From Oscheius tipulae (Eukaryota > Nematoda > Chromadorea > Rhabditida > Rhabditidae): a DNA stretch of 64,000 nucleotides. The stretch spans positions 9,424,001 through 9,488,000 of the forward strand of contig JASJZH010000004.1 in assembly GCA_037178975.1 (NCBI GenBank), written 5' to 3'. Of the stretch, positions 52,613 to 64,000 are shown piece by piece. Below the pieces are notes generated by a model. The model had not been told where the DNA came from, did no database searches, and saw only the letters and a program-made list of their open reading frames with translations. Position numbers and translations under genes: made by a program. The stretch's first letter is position 1. Each line of letters begins with the position of its first letter.

Positions 52613-52657
52613 TTTTCAGATCTTGTGTTTAACAAATGTAAACGCAAGATCTGAAAA
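52613..52657. repeat. Inverted repeat, 19-bp arms, 7-nt loop
   Basis: The left arm is 52613-52631 (ttttcagatcttgtgttta) and the right arm is 52639-52657 (taaacgcaagatctgaaaa). They are complementary except for one G:T position, which would still pair in RNA. The loop is 7 nt (acaaatg). Confidence 0.8.
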
Positions 52658-52728
52658 TAAAGCTCAATTGGGGTCTTTAGAATCTACAAGGCCAAAAAAT
52701 TCAATATTGACTAAGACATTAGTTATGC

Positions 52729-52778
52729 CATTTTCCGTTAGTTACCAGTTAAAACGGAAAATGAACTAACGGAAAATG
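52729..52778. repeat. Inverted repeat with nested direct repeat
   Basis: The arms cattttccgttagtt (52729-52743) and aactaacggaaaatg (52764-52778) are perfectly complementary. The segment aacggaaaatgaa is repeated directly at about 52753 and 52769. It lies 71 bp after the first foldback. Confidence 0.75.
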
Positions 52779-54233
52779 AAAGTGGGAATGCCACAAACAT
52801 TTCACCAAATTATGCGACTAGGGAAACAAGCAAGATTATGAGAAAGCCAAACGGAAGCACTCTAGCGCACCGTTCCAGATAAGGCCAAATGTGAAAATGC
52901 CATTGGAAGACTCTCTAAATACTGAAGACCTGTCAAAAGCACAAAAGTTCGAAAAACCGACCACTGTTTCTCATTGATTTGACCTGATCTCACACTATCG
53001 GTTCTCTCACTTAGGCCCATAAAAAGCTCTCGTATGTGGTGAAAGCCATGAAACGCTTATCACATTGAAACAATGGATAAACATCAAATCAGCTTGGAGT
53101 GGCTGATTAGGACATCGTTCAAAGGCACTACATGGCATTCCTGGATCTCTCGATCCACTAACCAAATAAAGTTTTCCGGCACTCGTTAACGACCGTTGCA
53201 TGCCATCTTCCTTGATTTTATTGTTCGAGATATTGTACTTTTCTGCTATGTTTTGGTGAGCAAAAAGGGAAGTAACTTTGGTCCCCCATAGCCCTGAGGC
53301 GGGGGTGGGGCTTAAGTAGACGCTAGGGTAAAAACAGCTTGGAGAGCTTATAAAGAACTTATAAAGAATTGGATCAGACCATTTAGCATGCTTGACATGG
53401 GGAATCTATTTCTACTAACTGACCCTATCACTTAGCAATTGCAGTGATTCTTGGTGATTCCTCTCATGGAATAGGCTTGCAAATATGGCGACAAGGCGGA
53501 GACAATTAGTTGGCATGATAAAAAGTGAGTGAGTCCGAACACGATCATATCCGACTGGGGGAGAATCCAGATAGCAACGCGTGTTGGCTTCAAAATCGTG
53601 TAAGGGGACACTTTTTGAGTACCCTTTACGTCATGGGAATGGTGGGGAACTTAAGACAAATTCATACTGTTCAGTTTGTTTCGGTAACTTCATTGCGCGA
53701 CCCTAGTATGGAAATTTTGACAACATTACAGTATGATCCAATAGCTTCAGCTCAAAGGACCGTAAAAATTCTGAAGATTTGAAATGCTCCCATTAATCTT
53801 TTTTTCCACTGAATAAATCAAAAAACCCTTATCAGGTGATCAGCCTGTACACGGTTCTGTCGCAATTCTGCCCCGATTAATAAACGATTGCTAGAGGTAG
53901 GGGAGAGACAAAAGATGAACTGTTTGGGTTTTGCGTAGAAGAAAAGAAGAAAACTTGAAACCGATAGGGATTTCGCGTTCTGACAGGCGGATCAGCAGAG
54001 AAGCTGGTCAGTTTTACAATACAGTGAAAAATCGCAATGCTTAAACATGTAGTCTGTTCAGAGAAACAATACAATTTGTTGGTCTATCATCTGTAAGGCT
54101 GATCAACTGACAAAGACGCACAGAAAGGAGTGTACCGTCTGGGACACCGCCGTCTGTTATGAGGACACAGGGACCCAATTTAAAAGCGCTTGTTCGATAT
54201 GTAGACCCTTTAAAACACAACTAAGACCTTCCA

Positions 54234-54247
54234 AAAAAAGAAAAAAA
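54234..54247 (-). terminator. Pol III terminator of tRNA-Val
   Basis: Runs of T on the minus strand (plus strand aaaaaaagaaaaaaa) begin 7 nt after the tRNA 3' end, the usual RNA polymerase III stop signal. Confidence 0.75.
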
Positions 54248-54253
54248 TTGACT

Positions 54254-54325
54254 GATCTCGGGCGGGCTCGAACCGCCGGCCTTCTGTGTGTTAGACAGAT
54301 GTGATAACCACTACACCACGAGATC
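54254..54325 (-). tRNA. tRNA-Val (AAC)
   Basis: The minus strand folds into a complete 72-nt cloverleaf. The acceptor stem GATCTCG/CGAGATC is perfect (7 bp). The D arm contains AGTGGTTAT. The anticodon stem TCTGT/ACAGA holds loop CTAACAC, giving anticodon AAC. The T arm GGCGG-TTCGAGC-CCGCC is complete. A-box and B-box-like internal promoters are present. The gene has no intron and lies alone between protein genes. Confidence 0.95.
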
Positions 54326-54510
54326 GCTGAAGCCTCAAAAATAGTTTGGACTCACGACTGACGACTAGTGCCTACTATTCGCGGCAAAAGAGAGGTACTG
54401 TGTTCAACACCCCTTTTCACCTCGTGTTCACGCAAAAGGCTTAACTGACTTTATTTTTACATTCCAAATAAGCAGTTTCAAAATACAGGTAGTCGCGAGA
54501 CTCGTCTCTT

Positions 54511-56021
54511 TCATATGACCTTCTTCAACTCTTTCTCACGTTCGTGCTTTTCGTGAACATTGATCATAATGGTAGTGACGTAGCGGATGACTTCAGCTTC
54601 CGTGGTCATATCCTCGATGGGCTGCTTTTTGATCTCCTCCACGATCTGGTCCTCGTATTCAAAGTCGTACTCATCGCTCGTTTCCTCGGTTCCGTTGGGA
54701 TCGAACTTGGGTGAGAAGACCTTCTTTTTGATCACCTTGTGCCAGAGCTCGACGCCGTCTATTACATGCTCCATCTTGCCATCGATGAGACGTTGACCGC
54801 CTGAAAACTGAGCTTCAGAGAGAGACAGATGACTCATTTTAGCACCCTCTTTCCTGATACAAAGGTCAAGTTGCCCTAAGAAGGAACACTTTTCTCGACA
54901 AACGAACAAGGAACTGTCTTTTCAAGTGGACTTGTCCCTCAAACTGTTCTCGAAGGACGAATAGGATATTTTCCTTGTCAGAATGTCATAGCGGTAGGTA
55001 TGACACCTGGAGAGAAAAATACACCTCTGGCAATGGTGTGATCTCTATTGTTGATAGCAAGAGAGGGTATTTTCAGGACATTTTGGAAACCGTTTCGAGA
55101 GATTGTTTACAGTCAAAGAATGCTATCTGTGACAGGACTGGTTCAAATTCACCATAACGGTTCCTGAAAAAAAAAATGTCAGAAACTGGAAAGTTTATGT
55201 TCTTTCGTATGACTAAGGAGAGTTCAAAGTTTTACTTGGGCCAAAGACCCTTGCCTGTTCTGGCTTAAAAGCCAACAAAAGGCGTTAGTCTTGCAAGTGA
55301 CAAAGTTGCGTGACCACAAACTTAGATTTACGTTCTTCCACCTTGCAACAACTGTAAATAGACTTTTCCTGGTATCAATCGAGAGTAATACTTTGTGCAA
55401 CAGGAGAGGGGAACTCTGGATTGACAAAAACGTTCTGGCTTTCAGAAAAATTGTCTCATAATAAGAGCCCTCGAGAATCAATGCAAGAAATCTTGACTCA
55501 CTCGGTAACTGCCCAACTTGTACTACTTCTTTTTCACACCATTTCCAGGTACAAAAATTCTTTATTAATCTTGACAATCTTCTAGAAAGATGTAGCTTTT
55601 GGTTACTACCACAACTTTCTAAAACTGGGGCGAGCTTGAAATGTTTCTGTGCGCCGAATTGTGAAGCAGGTAACCAAATGAATTGAGTTTAAACTTCCTG
55701 GTCTAGCAAGAAATTTCAGCTTTGCAAAGTTACTGTTACCAGTTAAAATGGTCGAGATTCAAAGTAACGGTAAGCACTGGCAGCTAAGAATGCAGGTTTG
55801 TAAATTTCTTTTTGAAAAAGTGGCCTCTGGCAGGTCCGCTACTTAAGTTCACTTGGCACATTCAATACCTTACCTGGACTATAGGTAACCGTCGGTTTTC
55901 TCTTAATCTCCGTGAACGCTTGTGTCTGTTCAATGGACTCTTGTTTCCGGACCCTGTTCTCCTCCCGGGCCGAGTAGAAATCCACCGAATCCTTTGTCGG
56001 ACTGTTCATAATCCCAATCAT
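54511..56021 (-). CDS. Unidentified 145-residue acidic protein, two exons
   Basis: Exon 1 (56021-55874) starts MIGIMNSPTKDSVDFYSARE and ends TYSPG at a CCAG|GTAAGG donor. After a 1.07-kb intron, exon 2 begins at 54800 behind a TTTTCAG acceptor and reads GGQRLIDGKMEHVIDGVELW, VIKKKVFSPKFDPNGTEET, an acidic stretch DEYDFEYEDQIVEEIKKQ, and a helical tail HEKHEREKELKKVI-stop (54511). The exons sum to 438 nt, exactly 146 codons, which supports the model. There is no signal peptide or membrane helix, so it is probably cytosolic or nuclear. An alternative start inside the retained intron (MSHLSLSEAQ, 54837) would give a shorter form. No family is recognised. Confidence 0.65.
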
Positions 56022-59000
56022 CTCTTCTCTGGAAAAAAGATGTATTTACAGGCGTGGAGGGCTAAGACGAGAGAAAGAATCGGACGCGAGACGATGTCAA
56101 CAAGCCCCGAGACCGGGAGGCGATGGGGAAGGGGGTGACGACCAATAAATCATCGGCTGGTAATCACCGATTTGAAAAAGGAACAGATAGACGTAAGCGT
56201 TTTGCGCGCAATGTTTTTTGTTTGGAAATTGATATTATGAGCGACGACGCTTATCAACAGGAAGCGCGGCAATCGAGAGGAAGGACACTATGTTTTGGCT
56301 TCAGGGGACAAGTAAAGTTTGTGTTCAATTCCTTTTGAACTGAGAGAAACATGCAGTTTCCAGTCTTCAGTTATGAAACCCATAAAATAAGGTACTGTAC
56401 TTTTCAACAAATTTAAGAATATACACAGCAAGCGGACATAAAGTTTTGGGAATTAGTTCTGAACTAGAATAGAAAGATGGTGGATTAGGAAAGTTGTTCA
56501 TCAGCTATGTAGCTAGTCAAGTTGCCCAAAACCTTGAGCAATACATAAGCTTCAACGAGTCAGTTGCGAAGAAAGGTGGGTCTGTCACTGAATTGTCAGA
56601 ACAAAAAGGGACATCATGTGACCTGATTGTCTGGATTTCTTATGTAGATTGAAATTTATCTCCTTTTTGAATATTCGGGCTTACGGAAATAGTAGCCGGG
56701 TGATTTGGAAGCAAACGTTTTTGATGATTGGAAAAATGTAAAAAACTGGCAGCCATGTGACAAAAACTTTGGGAGCAACCGATGATGGGATCGTCTACTT
56801 TGTCCTCCACAGCGTGGGGAGGCTAAAGTAGACGAGGTAAGAGGTGAAAAAATTGTGTACAAACTGAAGTACGCTAAAAAATTGTGTACAAACTGAAGCA
56901 GGCTGAAACCCAGCTGATTCTTTTAAAAAGTTCCATGAATGTTATGTGGCAAGGAAAAGAGATAACTATCAAGTGGCACCAAACTGTCCTGCGTTACCAA
57001 AAAATGCAAACAAAATGAACTCGGAGGAGAAATAACCATATTAGGCCGTCATGTGAGAGCGCACACGACCCAACTGTAGTCTCTCTCCCGACCGCTGCGC
57101 TCCCGTCCCCACAAAGTCAAGTAGTCTTGTTTTTGTAGGCAGAGAGACAGTCTCTCGAGAGGGTTTTATTACCCGCCATTTGCGAATAAGGTTGACCAAC
57201 GTCAGCCCCTTGCACAGCTCTCAAGTAAACGCTGACTAAGACTCAAGTTGGTTGAACTGTAGTCTTTTGAAGTTAGTCGAGAAAGAGATCAAATTTGGGA
57301 GGTTTGAGGAAATTTGAGGTAGGGGTTGTGACGCAAATAAGAATTGAAGAGGACTGGTGAAAATTGAGGAGTTGGTGAAAAGAGAACCAAAAATCAGTCA
57401 AGTCCCAAAGACCGGACATGGTCAACAGAAACTATTCGGGTTCGAGTTGTCGATCTTTTTAATTTTAGGACTGAGGTTGTGAAAGTGAAAACAAGTGATG
57501 ACCATTGAGAGTAGGGTTTGAATGCGGAAGAAGGCCTTTCAAGAAGTCGGCAGATAGTAAGATCGACAAACGTTGTTCGAGGAAGTACTGAAAGTGAGTA
57601 AGTTTTCGCATCGCCCCTGACTCACTATCTATCAGATCTAACCAGTTAACATAAGACCCGACCGTTTCGAGTGTTCTCCCGTACTCGGCAGTCATAATCA
57701 TCTGCTGAACATTCTATGGAACTGGATGAGTTGTTACCCGCTCCGTATTGCCCACTACCTAAGGATCCTCTATACCGTCTCCGCAGCAGGACAAACGTTC
57801 ACCCGTACCATTCTGACCGAACAATTTGATGTGGCTGGAGCTACGAGTCACGGTAACAGTTTCCGGAGCATGTAAATTTCCCTTATGGAGATCTGGTTAA
57901 AGAGATAGAGAACAAAAAGGCATGCCAGCTTTCGAGAACACTAACATAAGGTCAGACTTAATAAATTCAAAAGTATTCAGGACATGTTCTCTTCAAAGAG
58001 TGTCTGAACATCACAGAAACGTTCACTCCCTGAAAGTTCAAAAACAAGTGGAATCCACTCTTGAAGAATGCAAACCTATAAAAGAAACAACCACGTTTAT
58101 CTACAAACGAGTTTTTTGAAATCAATTATAGTACTTCCTCTTTAAATCAAGACACCAAGGACCATGACTTGGAATAGGGAAACATCTGGTACACAAATGT
58201 GTGGGGAGACTGCATAAGTCTAACTTGATACTGGGACTTTAAAGGAAACTGGGAGTTTTTTCTGGCTGTCGAAAATAGCATTCGATGGGATCTATTGATG
58301 CAATATAAGACTAGTACGGGACCGGAAGAGAATATCAGAAAATAGTTCAAAGTTGGTGGAAGCAGTTCCTGTTTGACGTCTTGCGCAGCGTCCATAATGA
58401 TCAGGGTGTCAACATATCGGTGTAATTTGGACAAGAGAAAGACGTAAAAAGAGAAAAGGCTGTTACTGTTTTGACGATATGCTGGTGTCATTGAAGGAGT
58501 GTTTCCTAGGAAGAAACAGCGATATGCATTTTTGTGACTGAACCTGCTTTTCCGTATGTATCATTTCTATTTCTTCTTTCAGTTGTCCTCTTCTTTAATG
58601 TTGCCATCTTCAAGCTGATCTGAAGCTGAACTTCAAAGATTGAAATTGTCATGATTCGTCATGTTTTCTCTACAAGGAAAAGTATATTCTTCAAAGAGCG
58701 AATCAGATAGCGAACCTCTTTTTTCCAATGGCTCTGACGCTTCTGAAGGCTCGTAGAATCAGATACAAAGCCTGAACTTTTATCGACCGAAAACGAAAAA
58801 AGCGACACATAAGATGAACTTGAACCTCCGAGTAAATGTCAGAGACTGGCCAAAATTTGAAACATTAGCTTCATCTGTACCCCGGCTTCAACTATTCCAT
58901 CCTAATCTGCACCAGTTCTTCGGTGAACCAGCTCTCAAAAATTGATTTTATTGACTTGAACAATCCAATAAGCAAACTTGGATTTGTTGACCAATATCTA

Positions 59001-59468
59001 ACCTAAATTTTGCGATTATCGCTCGATTGTGGGTTTGCGGCTCTTTTTCAAATAGGAAGAATCTGCGAAAATCTACAAAGTGTGGAGGAGACTGACGGAA
59101 ACTGGCTGACAAAGTAAGAAGCTAACAAGGTACTACCGTCGACAAATGGTACATTCCGAAGCTACACCCTATCCAAATTTACCTGTCGATTTGTAACGTA
59201 TGTGGCGGATTAATGGAGACATGTGGCCCATTGTTCATCTTTCTAGAAACTGCCCACTAACTACAAGATTATAAGGCCAGAAATTAATCTGTGGAGCACC
59301 AAATCCGCTTCTTCTTCAGACTTCTTTTTGTCCTGAGGGTTTTTCCGTCCTTTCTGCTAGAAAAATCGAATATCTCCAATATCAAAGTTTCGTCATTCAG
59401 TAACGTGGTTACCCGAAAGTCTGGTTACCTAGTAGCCCTCTGGGCAACGGCAGCCACTAAGGGCTGAC
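56022..59468. other. Long intergenic region, no firm gene
   Basis: Candidates seen but not supported: minus 57701-57465 (MIMTAEYGRTLETVGSYVNW, 78 codons), plus 57718-57834 (MELDELLPAPYCPLPKDPLY, 38 codons) and minus 58491-58147. The first two start about 15 nt apart in divergent directions. None has splice partners or a known motif. The rest is AT-rich with no recognised feature. Confidence 0.35.
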
Positions 59469-62400
59469 ATGCGCCCTCGGGCGCCTTTTCTCTTTCTCCT
59501 ATCTCTGGTATTGAACAGGAATAATCTAATTTTGGTGGTGATTGGTTTAGGTGACAAAGAGTCTTGCCGATGTGACAGTCAAGTCGATCAAGACCGATAC
59601 TGTTACTCTGGAACTTGGAGAAAAAGATACTGTAGGAGATGGTCGGAACGGACCGGGAGAGACCTCGCTACCTCTGTCCTGTGGTCCAAACTCATTCCCT
59701 GTGGTCGACAAGGAACTGCTGACTACTTCCCTGCTAAAAGTAGGTCAACTTGACCATCACTTGACAATTCAGGTTAACTCCCTTTGTCCAATCCGTTCAT
59801 TCTCTGCGAGAGTAGCTTGGATCCAAGCTCCTAATAAGAACATAGAGCCTGTGGTATCTTGGAAGGAGGTCGAAGAGGGGACACGAGTTGGATTAGTGGT
59901 AACGGTAGTTTATGACAATTGTCTGGATGGAGGAGGTGAGTCGAGGGAGACAAAAACATAAAAATGAAACTGAGTGAGAAAAAAATACAAAGAGATAGTG
60001 AGTTCAGATTATTGTGACGGAGACGAGCCTTGGTACCAGCTCAAGAACAAAGAGTTCCGTTCCGCAGCCGACTCCTCTGGATGTTCAGGAGGTAGTCTTG
60101 TCCTCATAGAGACCGTTTTTACCGAAGACCTGCTTTCCATCTATCCTGTAAGTGGAAAAGTTTGTGTTCGAGAAATCACGTTTCCTGTCTGGGAAGTTGC
60201 GAAGAAAAATGAGAGAAAGATGCCACTGTTTGACGAGATGTCTTTCATATTGGTAAATTCCTTCGATTAATGAATCCATTGGACCTATAGAGCGAAACTG
60301 ATTACTACTTCTTGAGACCAGCATATTCTTCTGGAAGGAGTGGTGCTAAAGTACTGGGAGATCTGACAGTGTCAGGAAGGTTGAGAGTGAAGAGGCAAGA
60401 GACTGTGCCCACAATAGCCCCTTATACCATCTGTGGAGAAAGTACTACTGCGGCACCGACGACAACAGGTCAGTTCTGCCACTTGCATTGTACTCTCACT
60501 CAATCTCTGTGAACACATTTTTTGTCTTTTTGTATATGGTTCATATTTTTTGGTAATTGCATTAAGTCGGCATGGATGAATTTTCGATCTTTTTAAATAG
60601 AAAGACATTAGGTCTCATTACAGCGCTAAGCACAAGCACTCTCATCCCCACTTTCTCCCAGTACTTTAGTTCGGCACCGGGACTGTTTATTGGGCTCACG
60701 GTCAGGTCCGGCCTCAAATTCCCTTCTAGCATTGACATCCCAAGCACCAGCACTTCTGAGGACACATCAGTCCCACCTACTTCTATTACAACTGAGACAA
60801 GTACTACTGGTAGCTTGCTACCAGTGGTTCTACTTCACACAGTAACAGTAGTCTCTCCACAAAGCCTAGTAACAGTAGCACTTCAACAGAGCACCAGCAC
60901 AAGTATTGGTAGCACTTCACCTTTCACTTCTGGGACTTCGTGTACGGGGAGTACTCCTGCCTCCTCGTCTTCGAGTAGTCCTAAAGCAACCGAATCCACT
61001 AGCACAGCGAGCACTACTACCAAAGGTTTTACAAGCTATGTGCCGAAGAGAATCTAAGGTTTCAGTAGCTTGCAGTCAATGTGCTCTCCTCTATTCCACA
61101 ACGTCCACATCCACAACCACGGCCTCTACCACGAGTACGACTCCTACGACTACCACAACCGTAACCACTACTGGTGCTCGTATGTTGAAATAGTACTGTG
61201 ACTACAGTAGTTTCAGCAGCATTTGAAATATGTTCTTTCACTACCACGACGATTAGTACAAGCACTCCTAGTACGACGAGTACGACGACTACTACGACCA
61301 GTACAACGTCCAGTGTGTTCAGCAGTTGTGTCAGAGAAAGTTGTGAGGTTTTAGCAACTACAGTTACAACACTGTCTACTGCCAGTATGAGCACAACAAG
61401 TCCCAGTACTGCAAATACGTCGCCTACTAGCCCATCGACTTCGCCCAGTACGAGCACCGCAAGTCCGGGTACCTCCTCGACTACGTTCATTCCGTCAACC
61501 AGTACCAGTCCGCCTACCACCCCTTCATGCAGTAAGTATTGAAGATCTTTGTAATGGATAATTAGAAAAAGGAAGAAGTGGTCGGGTGAATTTCCGTCTC
61601 TGACACAGATTCCCTGGACCACTGCCGAACCATCTCGCACTCCACTCTCTCTTTTCTTCCGGATGCGAGATGCTGCGTTGGTTTAATTACTCAAGTTTGA
61701 GGTATTCACATGCTTCCAACCCTGCTCATGTAGAGGTTGAAAGGTATTTTGGAATAGTCTTCCCATTGGGAAGATAACAGGAACTACTAAGAAAAGAGAA
61801 TGTAATTGAGACGGTATGGCCCACCCGTGCCTGTGAGAAAACTTTCTCTGACTTCCGAGTATAAATCTAGTACTTTTGTCTTCCAGCTCCCTACAAAACC
61901 TGCAGAACCGTCTACTCAAGTACAAAGAGAGAACCGACTACCACAATCAGTTCTTCGAACCCTAGTAAAGAACATACTAGCATGAATCGATAACGTCGTT
62001 TAGGTTCAGCTAGCACAGCTTCTACATCACTCTCAAGTAGCAGCCCTTCTATTTCTCCCAGCAGTTCTTCCAGCCCACCTGGATTGACAAGTTCTTTCTT
62101 TAGTTCTAGTCCAATGCCTGGAAGTACTGTTCCGTCTTCCGGCTCAAATGGCCCCAGTGTTTCGACTTTGCAATCTGTTTCATCGACCGACTCTTTAGCC
62201 AGTATTGCAACTGGTTCCACTGGAACTCAAGGAACTGGAAGTACACCAACTGCGCCTACTGATGGCTCTACTGGATCGACCAATCCTGTAGCTGGAACTG
62301 GCTCTACAGACCCCTCCGCTGCACCTGGAGCAACAGGATCTACCGTTTCTGGAGGAGCAGAGTCTACCAGTCCAACTGGATCCAATGGGTCAAGAAAGAG

Positions 62401-64000
62401 TACAGCGCCTGGAGCGACTGCATACACTGTCTCCAATGGTTCTGGCAGTCAGACTGGTGTTACTGACTCCTTAGGGAACCCTGTAACAGGATCGGTTCCT
62501 CAACTGGGATCAAACATTGTAAGTTTGGTAGGTGCTCAAATTGACTCTTGTCTCTTAGGACTGCGCTATCTCTTCTTCTTCTCTGAACATTTCGACGATT
62601 CAATCTGCTCCTAGCCAGATAGCACTACCAAATGATATCTATATAGAAGCAACACTGCAGGTAAGCTCAGTATCACTCTGTATCTACCCGTCTCTCTAAC
62701 GCCACCAGTTCAGAACACTGGTCAATGCGACGCCCTTACCTGGACTGTAGACGACACTTCTTTTAACGGCGGTCGAGTGAAGAGAGAAACGCTGACGGAA
62801 GGAGACCATACCATTTGCTACTCTCTAGCTGCCCAACACCTAGGCTGTGGCTACGTTGAGGTTCTTGCCTCCACTTCCTGGACCAACACCTGTGAAGATA
62901 TGAATGTCACTGTCCATCTGAACGAGAGTCTCATCCTCCAAACCCCACTGCCACCACCCACAGCCAGCACCGACTACCAATGGGTCTGCACCCGTAGCGA
63001 CTCGGCTGACTGCTATACTGCAGCAGGAAAAATCATTACTATGCAGGGAGTAGTTCAAATGAATCCGGTGACAACTATCTTGACTGGTCTCGGACAATAT
63101 GTTATCATTGCCAATGTCACAGATGCAACTACTGGACGATGGTCTTGTAGAAGATACTCTGTTAGTGTCATCGATTGGACAGTGACAACTCCCGATCTAT
63201 CTGGAGTGACTTATTCTTTTGGAGCTTCGGACAGCTCATACTCAATTTCTGGACAGACAGGCGGAACAGTCAAGCCTTCGGACAGTCCAGGAGATGGTCA
63301 AGTGACAGGAGAAGTTTCTTCTGAACCGACTACTACTCTTGGACAGAATGTGATAAGTTTAGATGATCTCTATTGAATTCGTGATTTCAAGACTGTCAGA
63401 TAAGTACCTCTACCCTAAACATTTCGACGATAGAAGGTGCCCCGGCTGAAAGCACTACTACGATGGTTGTCATCACTGCTAGCCTCCAAGTGAGAAACAC
63501 GTGTGCTGGAAATAACTGAACTTTTTAGAGCTCTGGAGCCTGTGACCGTCTCTCCTGGACAGTTGACTCTGGAATGCCATTTGAAGCCGGAACCAGTATA
63601 CAAGAGATCCTGGCCGCTGGGGACCACAAGATCTGTCACTTTGGCAGTAACTACAGCCTAAGCACAGGATCAAACATGGTTTTCAGATGCAAACCTTCTG
63701 GGCTGTGGCTACCTCCGGATCCTGTCCACTGTTACCTTCATGAACAGTTGCGAAGACGCTGCCACGACAGTACATGTCAATGAGACTTTAGTCATGGAAA
63801 TCCCTGCCGTCCCATCGGAATCTGTCAGCTTCAACTGGCAGTGTTCCAAGGAAGGAGCTGCTAGCAACTGCTATACGACAGCTGGAAGCTATCTCACCAT
63901 GCAAAATAAGGTCTCCATGACACCGGTCGCCTCTTTCATGAATGGAGTCGGAGTCTATACTCTAGTTGCCAACGCCACGGATTATGTCACAGGGCAGTGG
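59469..64000 (+). CDS. Large Ser/Thr-rich mucin-like secreted protein with tandem Cys repeats (runs off the window)
   Basis: ATG at 59469 encodes a signal peptide (MRPRAPFLFLLSL) that splices in phase to VTKSLADVTVKS (59552 on). The first extracellular part has LPLSCGPNSF, CPIRSFSARVAWIQAP, YDNCLDGGG and SDYCDGDEPWYQL, and ends GRLRVKRQETVP, a possible dibasic cleavage site. About 1.9 kb of Ser/Thr/Pro/Gly-rich sequence follows (60450-62550), probably heavily O-glycosylated, in several exons whose frames I could not all fix. Then come repeats of about 200-230 residues: unit 1 (about 62560-63375) with CDALTWTVD, EGDHTICY, LGCGYVEVL, NTCEDMNVTVHLNES, YQWVC; unit 2 (about 63400 to beyond 64000) with CDRLSWTVD, AGDHKICH, LGCGYLRIL, NSCEDAATTVHVNET, FNWQC. 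The gene is cut by the window end. The family is not recognised; a secreted coat or cuticle role is inferred. An SL RNA gene lies in the intron 61534-61888. Confidence 0.6.
61680..61780 (+). ncRNA. SL1-type spliced leader RNA gene
   Basis: The spliced leader RNA donates a 22-nt leader to the 5' ends of many nematode mRNAs by trans-splicing. The 22 nt at 61680-61701 match the nematode SL1 leader at 21 of 22 positions; the only change is T instead of C at leader position 12 (61691). The leader is followed at once by a GT splice donor (61702). Downstream are a stem (CAACC 61717-61721 with GGTTG 61735-61739), an Sm-site-like TATTTTGGA (61745-61753) and a perfect 7-bp hairpin, tcttccc-att-gggaaga (61758-61774). 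Leader, donor, stem, Sm site and terminal hairpin in about 95 nt is the known layout of nematode SL RNAs. It lies within an intron of the mucin-like gene, on the same strand. Promoter elements were not identified. A pseudogene copy is possible, but the intact hairpin argues against it. Confidence 0.8.

Larger units (their letters stand above)
52284..54253. other. Intergenic region with foldback sequences
   Basis: No gene recognised; the open frame at 53525-53782 lacks motif and starts with GTG. It contains two strong inverted repeats (52613-52657 and 52729-52778), listed separately. Confidence 0.4.

Noticed and set aside
53525-53782. 85-codon plus-strand frame
   Set aside because: It starts with GTG, has no motif and no splice signals, and lies in an AT-rich spacer.
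61062-61640. 192-codon minus-strand frame rich in Val and Gly
   Set aside because: It is the complement of the Thr/Ser repeat coding sequence on the plus strand; ACN/AGN codon runs read as Val/Gly/Leu in reverse.

Overview
The window is nuclear DNA from a nematode, or a very close relative. It is not bacterial or viral: genes are split by many short GT-AG introns (commonly about 32-70 nt), coding density is moderate, and no operon-like intronless blocks are seen. The nematode assignment rests on four signs: a near-perfect SL1-type spliced-leader RNA gene at 61680-61780, a long protein built of nematode-type ET (CCC...CN) cysteine modules, two Srh/Str-like 7TM chemoreceptor genes, and a receptor guanylyl cyclase of the large nematode gcy type. 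Exon models were built by hand from splice signals and reading phase. Family names rest on motif recognition, not on a database search.

Layout. 1-4.6 kb: no gene seen. 4.6-7.0 kb (+): an SLC41/MgtE magnesium transporter. 7.2-7.9 kb (+): a small secreted Cys-rich gene with decayed tandem copies. 8.0-9.2 kb (-): an unidentified secreted protein. 9.5-9.8 kb (+): a relic of an MFS transporter. 9.9-16.2 kb (-): receptor guanylyl cyclase. 16.6-21.1 kb (+): C-type lectin exons interrupted by an RTE-like non-LTR retrotransposon on the minus strand. 23.4-30.4 kb (-): one very large ET-module protein with signal peptide and probable GPI tail, flanked by an inverted pseudogene piece. 31.9-34.7 kb: two convergent chemoreceptor genes. 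35.0-39.0 kb (+): a tandem cluster of small membrane-type J-domain proteins preceded by a 75-residue protein. 40.1-42.4 kb (-): sphingomyelin synthase. 42.8-47.1 kb (-): unidentified coding pieces. 47.8-49.6 kb (+): an MKS1-like B9-domain cilium gene. 49.7-52.3 kb (-): a FRAG1/DRAM/Sfk1 (PGAP2-like) membrane protein. 54.25 kb (-): tRNA-Val(AAC). 54.5-56.0 kb (-): an unidentified 145-residue acidic protein. 59.5 kb to the window end (+): a Ser/Thr-rich mucin-like secreted protein with tandem Cys-containing repeats, with the SL1-like RNA gene inside one of its introns.

How they relate. No pathway cluster is obvious, but surface and sensory functions dominate: receptor cyclase, chemoreceptors, lectin, ET protein and mucin-like protein are typical nematode sensory or cuticle/secretory genes. 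The MKS1-like gene belongs to the ciliary transition zone, which in nematodes exists only in sensory neurons. Local duplication is a recurring theme, seen in the ET modules, the J-domain genes, the small Cys-rich copies and the mucin repeats. Decayed copies and a dispersed short repeat of about 27-30 nt run through several introns.
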